From CANLBN01 sp050633825 (GTDB lineage Bacteria; Pseudomonadota; Gammaproteobacteria; Pseudomonadales; Cellvibrionaceae), in NCBI GenBank assembly GCA_050633825.1, contig JBOEHG010000020.1:82127-146126 (forward strand): a DNA stretch of 64,000 nt, written 5' to 3'. Position 1 is the first letter of the stretch. Every line of letters starts with the position of its first letter. The position numbers were made by a program, and so were the translations under genes. The notes beneath the pieces are model-generated. The model saw nothing but the letters and a program-made list of their open reading frames with translations. It made no database searches and was not told where the DNA came from. This document shows positions 8,016-15,568 of the stretch, piece after piece.

Positions 8016-9536
8016 ATGACTATACGTATTGACGATGTAATTATTGATGATGATGCAACTAAAGCATCGCTAAGCGGTACTAGTGGTAATTTGCGCCTAG
8101 GTGGTGACGATGTCGATGGCGATGTTCTTCTTTTTCCGGCAGAAGGTGATTTAAATGTGAATGCTTCCGCAACCTTCCATTTAGATGCTAATGGCGGCAA
8201 CTTGTGGATGGGTGGTAATGGTAAGGATGGTGACCTTGTGATTCACCCCAGTGCTACCAGTGATATTTATAATCTCAATAAGGCAACATTTCACTTTGAT
8301 GGTGATGGTGGCAACTTATGGATGGGGGGTAACGGTAAGGATGGAGACCTAGTGATTTTCCCCAGTGATGCAAGCAACAATCATGATACGGCTAAATCAA
8401 CGTTTCATTTCGATGGTAACGGTGGGAATTTATGGTTGGGGGGCAATGGTAAAGACGGTGATCTTGTCGTGTTTGCAGGTGATACGACGGATAATCATAA
8501 AACCAGTAAATCGACGTTTCATGTTGATGGTAACGGCGGTAATGTTTGGTTAGGTGGTAATGGTAAAGACGGTGACTTAGCTATTTTTCCAAGCGATACC
8601 AGTGATAACCACAATACATCTAAAGCGACATTTCATTTTGATGGTAACGGCGGCAACCTATGGATGGGCGGCAATGGTAAAGATGGTGACCTTGCTATTT
8701 TCCCTAGTAATACCAGTGATAACCACAAAACCAGTAAAGCGACATTTCATGTTGATGGCAATGGCGGTAATGTCTGGTTGGGTGGTAATGGCAAAGATGG
8801 TGATTTAGCTATTTTCCCTAGTAATGCCAACGATAATCATAATACCAGTAAGGCAACTTTTCACTTTGATGGTGATGGCGGCAACTTGTGGATGGGCGGC
8901 AATGGCAAGGATGGCGATCTTGTTATTTTTCCGAGTGGCGCTAGCGATAACCACAATACAGGTAAGTCGACGTTTCATTTCGATGGTAATGGCGGTAATT
9001 TATGGATGGGTGGCAACGGTACGGATGGCGATCTAGTATTGTTCCCTAGTACGGCAACGAATAACCACGACACTTCGCAGTCAACCATTCATCTTGATGC
9101 AAATGCCGGTGATATTACCTTGCGTAATGCGGATTGCGCTGAAGAATTTTCAGTTGTTGATACTGTCGATGCCCTTCCCGGAAGTGTCATGGTGTTAAAC
9201 GAAGACGGCTTATTACAACTCAGTGATGACGCATATGACAAGCGAGTTGTCGGGGTTGTTTCGGGCGCAGGTGACTATAAACCCGGCTTAATTTTAGATA
9301 AACAAGTAGATGTTGCTAATCGAAGCCCTATTGCCATGATGGGTAAAGTAACGTGTAAAGTGATAGCAGAACACTCACCGATAAAAGTGGGTGATTTATT
9401 AACGACATCTCATATTCCTGGTCATGCGATGAAGGCCGATGACCCCCAAAAAGCATTTGGAGCAGTGATTGGTAAAGCGCTGACATCGCTTGAAAAAGGC
9501 ATTGGCACAGTCAATGTTTTAGTCGCTTTACAATAA
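8016..9536 (+). CDS. Protein of 38-residue Gly/Asn/Asp-rich tandem repeats with a Peptidase_G2-like C-terminal domain
   Basis: 506 residues. I chose the ATG at 8016 because AAGGA lies 7 bases upstream; an in-frame ATG at 7983 lacks one. No signal peptide or membrane segment is seen. Residues 1-51 contain one degenerate half-repeat; residues 52-355 are eight consecutive 38-residue repeats of the pattern (A/S)TFHFDGNGGNLWMGGNG followed by KDGDLVIFPS and a variable NHNTSK linker; a ninth breaks off at about 356. A non-repetitive C-terminal domain (about 373-506, CAEEFSVV..., YDKRVVGVVSGAG) resembles the domain often placed at the end of phage-tail-like or cell-surface repeat proteins (Peptidase_G2 type). 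Repeat length suggests a beta-solenoid, one coil per repeat or two. Function unknown; first gene of a three-gene accessory cassette. Confidence 0.88.
   Translation: MTIRIDDVIIDDDATKASLSGTSGNLRLGGDDVDGDVLLFPAEGDLNVNASATFHLDANGGNLWMGGNGKDGDLVIHPSATSDIYNLNKATFHFDGDGGNLWMGGNGKDGDLVIFPSDASNNHDTAKSTFHFDGNGGNLWLGGNGKDGDLVVFAGDTTDNHKTSKSTFHVDGNGGNVWLGGNGKDGDLAIFPSDTSDNHNTSKATFHFDGNGGNLWMGGNGKDGDLAIFPSNTSDNHKTSKATFHVDGNGGNVWLGGNGKDGDLAIFPSNANDNHNTSKATFHFDGDGGNLWMGGNGKDGDLVIFPSGASDNHNTGKSTFHFDGNGGNLWMGGNGTDGDLVLFPSTATNNHDTSQSTIHLDANAGDITLRNADCAEEFSVVDTVDALPGSVMVLNEDGLLQLSDDAYDKRVVGVVSGAGDYKPGLILDKQVDVANRSPIAMMGKVTCKVIAEHSPIKVGDLLTTSHIPGHAMKADDPQKAFGAVIGKALTSLEKGIGTVNVLVALQ
8169..9080 (+). repeat. Eight tandem 114-bp coding repeats
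   Basis: Codons 52-355 of the repeat protein form eight copies of exactly 114 bases with no frame change. Copies 4 and 6 share the variant FHVDGNGGNVWLGG, alternating with copies 5 and 7 of type FHFDG, so the array probably grew by duplication of a two-repeat unit. Confidence 0.9.
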
Positions 9537-9605
9537 TAATAAAAATAATTTTTGTTATTAAATGTTGCCGGTGATGTAGAGAGCATCGGTGTAAGGAGAA
9601 TAGAT

Positions 9606-10268
9606 ATGACCAGCGTTAAAACAGTTGCACAAAATTGTTTAGATAAAACACCAACCTTATCAATTCGTGAAGATATACTGGGTGTTTATGGGGCGGATAA
9701 CCCACAGTCACGTTCGCTTAAAGAACGATTGGATTTAATTCAAAATAAGCCCTTCGTGAAAGTAGCACTTGTGACCATCCAAGGTGCCGTACCAACACCG
9801 CAAATAGATTTAGATACCGCTAATGAGATTTATCAACGTGAATGTGATGCTTGGATTTACCCTGTAGATAGCGTCACTGTCACACGTAATGATTTATTGG
9901 TTTTAGATCAGGATGACTGTAATGGCCCGAATAGTCATAGTGTGAGTGATGAAGAAGATGAACTTTTTGATATTGGCCGGAACTTAGGTGCCAGCATTGT
10001 TTGTTATTATATTCAGAGCTCTACTGTTGGTGGCTTTGGTTGTGCCGCCCATCCCCCCGGCCGCCGCGGTTTCTGGGTTGGAAATAATGCAACAACAAGA
10101 ACCTGGGGGCATGAATTGTCTCATATCGTAGGTGATAATGACCATGTTTCAAATACCGATAATTTAATGTTTGGCGGAGGAACAAATAATATTACCAATT
10201 TGCCTGCTGATTTAACTAACTCTCAATGTGATGATATCTTGGACGATCCAGATATGGAAAGTTGCTAA
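9606..10268 (+). CDS. Metzincin-like zinc metallopeptidase, uncharacterised
   Basis: 220 residues from the ATG at 9606, chosen for the AAGGAG five bases upstream. The zinc site is WGHELSHIVGDNDH (H169, E170, H173, G176), with either D179 (metzincin position, as in snapalysin-type enzymes) or H180 as third ligand, followed after eight residues by NLMFGG with M188 in the position of a Met-turn. This HExxHxxG plus Met-turn pattern is the metzincin signature. There is no visible signal peptide, so it is either cytoplasmic or leaves the cell by another route. It lies 69 bases after the repeat protein and before the HEAT protein. The substrate is unknown; the adjacent repeat protein is an obvious candidate partner. 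Confidence 0.8.
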   Translation: MTSVKTVAQNCLDKTPTLSIREDILGVYGADNPQSRSLKERLDLIQNKPFVKVALVTIQGAVPTPQIDLDTANEIYQRECDAWIYPVDSVTVTRNDLLVLDQDDCNGPNSHSVSDEEDELFDIGRNLGASIVCYYIQSSTVGGFGCAAHPPGRRGFWVGNNATTRTWGHELSHIVGDNDHVSNTDNLMFGGGTNNITNLPADLTNSQCDDILDDPDMESC

Positions 10269-10293
10269 CGTTTATAATGAACCGGAGGTCATA

Positions 10294-10779
10294 ATGAAAA
10301 ATTTTTCAATCGAATTAACCAATGCCGTTGAATCAGATTGCGCACATTCAATGGAGCAACTTATGAAGTCTAAGCGTAGTCAGGATTTTTCTGACTTGCT
10401 GGCTTTACTTAAACGCGATGCCGATGGGTCCTACTCTAAAGTAAAAGCCTTATATGCACTTGGGCGCTGGGGTGATGAATCTGCAATAAAGCCTATTGTT
10501 GATATTATTCCGACATTAAATGAATTGGAACGGGTCACTGCTGTTGATGCTTTGGGTCGTTTAGGTTCTACTAACGCTTTAGACGGTGTTTTGGACTTGA
10601 AGGGTGATCCGTCCCCCCATGTGAGGAAGTTTGTAATAAGAGCATTGTCACGCTTTAAAAAGCCACAGGCTGAAAAAGAGCTAAAAAGAATTCAGAAAGA
10701 AGATGAAGAGGCATTTATTCGTGACTATGCGGGTAAGTATGTTTCGCAAAAAAAACCAAAAAAGAAACCCACTAAGTAA
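10294..10779 (+). CDS. HEAT-repeat protein
   Basis: 161 residues from the ATG at 10294, which has GGAGG seven bases upstream; the longer frame from 10228 overlaps the protease gene and has no such site. Residues about 45-140 contain alpha-helical HEAT/PBS-lyase-type repeats (KVKALYALGRWGDESAIKPI, RVTAVDALGRLGSTNAL, HVRKFVIRALSRFKKPQAEKEL). The C-terminus is Lys-rich (KKPKKKPTK). Such repeats mediate protein-protein contacts; here it could be an adaptor or inhibitor for the protease encoded 25 bases upstream. No catalytic residues are seen. Confidence 0.8.
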   Translation: MKNFSIELTNAVESDCAHSMEQLMKSKRSQDFSDLLALLKRDADGSYSKVKALYALGRWGDESAIKPIVDIIPTLNELERVTAVDALGRLGSTNALDGVLDLKGDPSPHVRKFVIRALSRFKKPQAEKELKRIQKEDEEAFIRDYAGKYVSQKKPKKKPTK

Positions 10780-10784
10780 TAAAA

Positions 10785-10811
10785 TAACAGCAATTGATAG
10801 AATTGCTGTTA
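10785..10811. terminator. Bidirectional terminator hairpin
   Basis: Perfect 11-bp inverted repeat TAACAGCAATT / AATTGCTGTTA with a 5-base loop (10796-10800), lying between the convergent HEAT-protein gene and the receiver-domain gene. A-rich sequence before and T/A-rich after make it usable from both sides. Confidence 0.7.
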
Positions 10812-10821
10812 CTGTAAAATA

Positions 10822-12165
10822 TTATCCTTCCTTGATAAGTTGTATGTCGACGCGTCGGTTTTTTAATGCCGTAGTATTCCAATCCCCTGCAGATGTTTCT
10901 TCTTGTACGGGAGGGTAGCTCTCTATTGGCTGAGTGGTGCTGAGAGGGTTAATGGTAATTACAAAATCACTTTCAGCGGATTGATTACTCGCGGTAATCA
11001 GTTGTAGTAAGTCAATGCTTGCAATATCTGCAAGGCGGCCGCTGGCCTCGGTTATTTGACATTGAGTTACAGCAATGTCATCTGCTGCAAGCTCAAATTG
11101 GCCGCTAGCGCCAGTACTAACGCAAAAACTACCATCATGAGCAAGAATGTTAACGCGCCCGCTAAACTCTAAGGCTTGTAAGGCAGGAATTAATTCGTTC
11201 AAGCTTGCTTGTACTGTATCCCCAAGTAACAGCTCGTCGTAAGGAATTTGGTTGTTGGTATTAAAAAGCTGCTCCAAAGAGGAGACATCTTGAGCGTTAC
11301 TGCTGATTCTAGCCCTTGGTGGACTTGCCGCAGCTAGTGTTTGGTTGTTGTTGGTTTGTCGAGCACTTTGTTCGCTAACAATGGCAGTGCTTACAGGTGT
11401 TGGCGCCACTGTGTCTTTGGTTACTTTAGTTGGTGCGACATTGTTTTGCGCACTTGATAATAAATTGATTTTGCTTTGTTGCTGAAAATAAACCGTTGTA
11501 AAAATAGTGACGGTAACAAGATAGATTGCTCCCCAAAAAAGATTATTCCAAAAACTTTGTTTGTTGTTGGCATTTTCTGCCGCAGGAATAAGTAAATCCA
11601 TTTTTTGATGTAGCTCAGCTATTTCTTCATCAAATTGTGTTTTTTGCTCATTAATTCTCAATCGTAGCTGTTGTTCGATTGTTTCTTGTTCTAGCGCTGC
11701 TTCTGCGTGAATGACCAGTTGTTCCAGCTCTTCTTTGTCATTGTTCTTAACGGGTTCATTAGCTGCTTGTTGCGGTATCGTTTCATCAACGGTGGCTTCA
11801 GTATCCAAACGCGTTAATGCTTGCTTAAGTTCGATGGGCTTGAGCTGTTTTGGTAGTACATCAATGGCACCCAATTCACGGGCTTTGCTCATATAGGTAC
11901 TGTCTTCTTGGGAGGTATACATCATGACAGGAATAGCAGAAGTGTCGGGGTTGTCTTTAATGACCTTCAGTACTTCCAAGCCATTCATCCCGGGCATGGT
12001 ATGATCAAGGAAGATCATATCGGGCTTTTGGCGAGATAAATAACCGAGTGCGTCTTCTGCTGACTCAGAAGTATCTACCTCTAAATCGTGTTCTACTAGC
12101 ATCTTCTTTAAGACGAACTGTGCTAATCGAGAGTCGTCGACAATCAGGGCTTTTTTAAGATTCAT
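10822..12165 (-). CDS. CheY-like receiver domain fused to a transmembrane segment and OmpA-like periplasmic domain
   Basis: 447 residues. Residues 3-120 are a complete receiver: D10/D11 acidic pair, phosphoacceptor D54 in IFLDHTMPGMNG, T84 in MMYTS and K106 in LPKQLKP. A Gln/Glu-rich coiled coil (about 145-190) leads into one transmembrane helix (207-227), a Thr/Val/Asn-rich linker, and a C-terminal domain ending NRRVDIQL, as in OmpA-like peptidoglycan-binding domains, although the rest of that domain is divergent. The receiver must be cytoplasmic and the C-terminus periplasmic. The order receiver-TM-envelope domain is unusual; no kinase is adjacent. The divergent neighbour is a LapD-like c-di-GMP receptor, so signalling at the cell envelope is likely. 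Confidence 0.8.
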   Translation of the reverse strand: MNLKKALIVDDSRLAQFVLKKMLVEHDLEVDTSESAEDALGYLSRQKPDMIFLDHTMPGMNGLEVLKVIKDNPDTSAIPVMMYTSQEDSTYMSKARELGAIDVLPKQLKPIELKQALTRLDTEATVDETIPQQAANEPVKNNDKEELEQLVIHAEAALEQETIEQQLRLRINEQKTQFDEEIAELHQKMDLLIPAAENANNKQSFWNNLFWGAIYLVTVTIFTTVYFQQQSKINLLSSAQNNVAPTKVTKDTVAPTPVSTAIVSEQSARQTNNNQTLAAASPPRARISSNAQDVSSLEQLFNTNNQIPYDELLLGDTVQASLNELIPALQALEFSGRVNILAHDGSFCVSTGASGQFELAADDIAVTQCQITEASGRLADIASIDLLQLITASNQSAESDFVITINPLSTTQPIESYPPVQEETSAGDWNTTALKNRRVDIQLIKEG

Positions 12166-12401
12166 TATTGTTTTCCTGTGTGATTAGCTAAATACGCTCG
12201 CAGGGGTAATTTATCTAGCTATTCTAAACGGAATTATGCCGTGCTTGCAGTGATTCTTTTCTTACAGTGGGTTTTCAATGGTTATTTCGTGACACATGCC
12301 GGATATTTGGTCAATTTAACCCCTTAATTTGTATGAATGTGGACCATGCTATGTCGCAAGTCTTTGCTATAGTTAAAGAAATATTCTACTAATCGTCATT
12401 T

Positions 12402-14366
12402 ATGAGCCTTCAACGCCGACTAATTATAGCGATCACACTGCTGCTATTTTGTTTACTAACAGCTAATTTGATCGTGACGGTTCACAATGCCCGCGTCAAT
12501 ATTTACGAGCAGTTAGCTGTGCATGCACAGGATACGGCAACATCCCTTGGCTTTAGTATCACTCAAGCAGCATCAGCTAAAGATAATGTGCAAGTATCCT
12601 CGATGATCGACGTGATATTTGATCGAGGTTATTACAGCAGTATCGTCTATCGAGATCTTGACGGTACTGATATTGTAAAAAGAGCATTATCAGGTAAATC
12701 ACACAGTGTTCCTTCTTGGTTTGCTCACTTAGTCCGTTTACCTGAGCCTTCTGGTCAGTCGGTGGTCTCTTCTGGCTGGTTTCAGCTGGGGGAAATCGTG
12801 GTGGTGAGCAATCAAGGCTTTGCCTATCAAGATTTGTGGCGCTCATTTACTGAACAATTGTGGTTGTTCTTGGTGACAATTGTTCTTAGCTATGGTTTGT
12901 TGGGGATAGGGTTAAAATTTATACTGCGACCATTGCGCCAAGTTGAAGAGCAGGCAGAAGCTATTTGTCGGCGTGAATTTAAAGTACAGCCTCTCCCGTC
13001 GATTCCTGAGTTGCGCAGAGTTGTCTTTGCCATGAATCGAATGGTCGATAAGCTTAAAACCATGTTTGGTCATCAAGTTGAACTCAATGATCGCCTGCAC
13101 CAGCAACTACGAACCGATGATGTTACCGGTTTATCTAACCGAAGAGATTTTGACGAGCGCCTACAAGCCTATTTAGCGTCGGAACGTACCGCTAATGTCG
13201 GCGCCTTAATGTTAATGCAAATAGGTGATTTACAGCATATCAATCGCCATGGTGGTCGCCATGAGGGTGATAGTTATTTACAGGCGGTTGCTCAGCAACT
13301 GGTTGACCACTTGGATGAATACCCAGAAGTACTTTATTCTCGTCATAGCGGGGCTGATTTTGCTATTTTTATCCCCGCGATTACTGAAGATGAAAGCCAG
13401 CAGATTATGGAACGATTTTACTCTGAGCTACAGGCACTTGAGTGGAGTGGTGAAAAAGTGCAGCCTATTTATATTGGTGTTGTTTATGCTGCAAACTTAA
13501 GTGAGCAACTGCAACAGAAAGAATTTAGTTTATTGGCAGCAGCAGATGCTGCTTTAAATAAAGCACGAACAGATCAGCAGGGTGGTACACATTGGGAGCC
13601 GCTCGAGAGCGATTCGGTTCACGCCATGCTAAATGCCAATGAATGGTTGAGTCTAATTACTACGGCTTTGGATAAGCATAATTTTAGTTTTCGCTATCAG
13701 CCAGTATGGAAACTTGTACATGGTCAAAATCAACTTTTATTTAATGAGTTATTAACCCACCTTACCTTTGAGGATAATGATTACTCTGCCAGTGTGTTTA
13801 TGCCTATGGCCATGCGCTTACAGCTAATGCCTGCGTTTGATCGGCATGTCATGGAGAGTCTATTTTCCAACCCGGAAGTATTGCCAGAGCACCTGTGTTT
13901 AAATATATCAGCCGCAGCGCTTGAGGATGAAGCCTTTATCGCTTCTGTTGAACAAAAGTTGCAAGCGAACCCTGCTGTTGCTTCCCGCTTAGTTTTTGAG
14001 TTGCCAGCCAATAGTTTATCTTTTGCTGAGCAATCAGTGAGAGACTTTGCTACATTGGTTAAACGTTTTGGTGCTGAATTATCACTGCATCATTTTGGTC
14101 GCGGCACCGCAGAATTTGCTTATATGCAAACCCTACCTTTAGATTATTTAAAAATAGATCGCTGCTTCATTCAAAATATTGTTGACGATGTTGATGCACA
14201 ATTTTTCGTGCGTTCTTTAGTAACGATTGCGCAGAGTTGTGATGTGATGGTCTTGGCTGAAGGTGTCGAAACAGAAGCCCAGTGGGAGCAATTAGTTAAA
14301 TTGGGTATTCAAGGTGGGCAAGGTTATTGGCTAGGTAAGCCTCAAGTTACACCGGTCATTGGTTAA
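12402..14366 (+). CDS. lapD: LapD-like inner-membrane c-di-GMP receptor (degenerate GGDEF and EAL domains)
   Basis: 654 residues. Transmembrane helices at about 7-27 and 152-174 flank a periplasmic domain with VPSWF (103-107), the LapD_MoxY_N hallmark. A HAMP segment (about 172-225) precedes a GGDEF domain whose active site reads SGADF (316-320) and an EAL domain whose catalytic motif reads NELL (448-451), so neither is expected to be catalytic. LapD binds c-di-GMP on its EAL domain and then holds the protease LapG in the periplasm, protecting a surface adhesin. No lapG, adhesin or type I secretion gene is in this window, so the name is by domain architecture. It is followed 65 bases later by a DUF2333 gene. 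Confidence 0.85.
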   Translation: MSLQRRLIIAITLLLFCLLTANLIVTVHNARVNIYEQLAVHAQDTATSLGFSITQAASAKDNVQVSSMIDVIFDRGYYSSIVYRDLDGTDIVKRALSGKSHSVPSWFAHLVRLPEPSGQSVVSSGWFQLGEIVVVSNQGFAYQDLWRSFTEQLWLFLVTIVLSYGLLGIGLKFILRPLRQVEEQAEAICRREFKVQPLPSIPELRRVVFAMNRMVDKLKTMFGHQVELNDRLHQQLRTDDVTGLSNRRDFDERLQAYLASERTANVGALMLMQIGDLQHINRHGGRHEGDSYLQAVAQQLVDHLDEYPEVLYSRHSGADFAIFIPAITEDESQQIMERFYSELQALEWSGEKVQPIYIGVVYAANLSEQLQQKEFSLLAAADAALNKARTDQQGGTHWEPLESDSVHAMLNANEWLSLITTALDKHNFSFRYQPVWKLVHGQNQLLFNELLTHLTFEDNDYSASVFMPMAMRLQLMPAFDRHVMESLFSNPEVLPEHLCLNISAAALEDEAFIASVEQKLQANPAVASRLVFELPANSLSFAEQSVRDFATLVKRFGAELSLHHFGRGTAEFAYMQTLPLDYLKIDRCFIQNIVDDVDAQFFVRSLVTIAQSCDVMVLAEGVETEAQWEQLVKLGIQGGQGYWLGKPQVTPVIG

Positions 14367-14431
14367 CTTGGGCGGCAATAAAGGGTAGTATATGGCTTAT
14401 ATTACTTTTTTAGTGCCGAGATGCTTCTGTT

Positions 14432-15526
14432 ATGAATCTGACAACAATTAAAACCTGGTTTTCAGGCCTGTTTAAACGTACCGGAAAAACAGTGACGGAT
14501 GGTTATGCCGACTTACGTGATGATATCACTCAGGGCTCTATCTGGATGCGCATTATTGTTGCTTGTCTCGCTGTCTATATTCTTCTTATCATCATTTTAG
14601 GTGTTTACTGGAGCCGTGAACCCGATGTCATTGTGCTTCACGGTGATATGCAATCATCAAGTGCTGTGAATTCATCAATTTCCCGTGATATTACCGGCAG
14701 TGTGACAACCTCCAGTTTGATTATTGTGGCTGACCAGCTCTTGTCAAAACCGGGTGGCTATCTCAGTAATGATATTCTGCCTCCGGGATTATTGTTGGAT
14801 AATATCCCTAATTGGGAATATGGCGTACTTGTTCAAGTTCGTGACCTTAGTAAAGCCTTGAGAGAAGTGTTTAGCCGTTCGCAATCACAGTCTATCGAAG
14901 ACCGTGATTTAGCGATTGCTGAACCTCGTTTTAACTTTGATAGTGAAAGCTGGATTTTGCCTTCAAGCGAGTCTATTTATGAAGAAGGTATTGAAATACT
15001 GAACTCTTATCATGACCGTTTGGTGGACTCTAGCCAGCCGACGGCGCAGTTTTATGCCCGTGCAGATAACCTTGAGTTTTGGCTAGGCAGTGTTGAAAAG
15101 CGTCTTGGTAGTTTATCGCAGCGCCTCAGTGCCAGTGTCGGTCAGCGTCGACTCAATACTGATTTAGCTGGCGAATCCAATGCCGCTCAATCAACGCCTG
15201 CGCCAAAAGAGTTAGAAGTTAAAACACCTTGGTACGAAATTGATGATGTTTTTTACGAAGCGCGAGGAACCACTTGGGCCTTGATTCATTTTCTAAAAGG
15301 CGTTGAAGTTGATTTTGATGATGTCTTGCAAAAGAAAAATGCCAAAGTCAGTTTGCAGCAAATTATCCGCGAACTGGAAGCCACGCAAGAGCCATTATTT
15401 AGCCCTATGATTTTAAATGGCAGTGGTTTTGGTATGCTGGCGAATCACTCTCTTGTTATGGCGTCTTATATCTCTCGTGCCCATGCCGCGATTATTGATT
15501 TGCGCGAATTGCTTATACAAGGATAA
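14432..15526 (+). CDS. DUF2333 family inner-membrane protein
   Basis: 364 residues with one N-terminal transmembrane helix (about 39-61, IIVACLAVYILLIIILGVYW) and a long soluble part. The stretch LSKPGGYLSNDILPPGLLLD followed by NIPNWEYGVLVQVRDLS is characteristic of DUF2333 proteins of Pseudomonas and relatives. No function is established for the family. The gene follows lapD on the same strand and precedes polB, so co-transcription with lapD is possible. Confidence 0.85.
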   Translation: MNLTTIKTWFSGLFKRTGKTVTDGYADLRDDITQGSIWMRIIVACLAVYILLIIILGVYWSREPDVIVLHGDMQSSSAVNSSISRDITGSVTTSSLIIVADQLLSKPGGYLSNDILPPGLLLDNIPNWEYGVLVQVRDLSKALREVFSRSQSQSIEDRDLAIAEPRFNFDSESWILPSSESIYEEGIEILNSYHDRLVDSSQPTAQFYARADNLEFWLGSVEKRLGSLSQRLSASVGQRRLNTDLAGESNAAQSTPAPKELEVKTPWYEIDDVFYEARGTTWALIHFLKGVEVDFDDVLQKKNAKVSLQQIIRELEATQEPLFSPMILNGSGFGMLANHSLVMASYISRAHAAIIDLRELLIQG

Positions 15527-15568
15527 TCATTAGCGTACTTAGGTGCCCTTTAGTCAATTTGATACTTA

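Noticed and set aside
8169..9080. Regular repeats suggesting CRISPR or satellite DNA
   Set aside because: Period is 114 bases, exactly 38 codons, in one open frame with protein-level conservation and no spacers.
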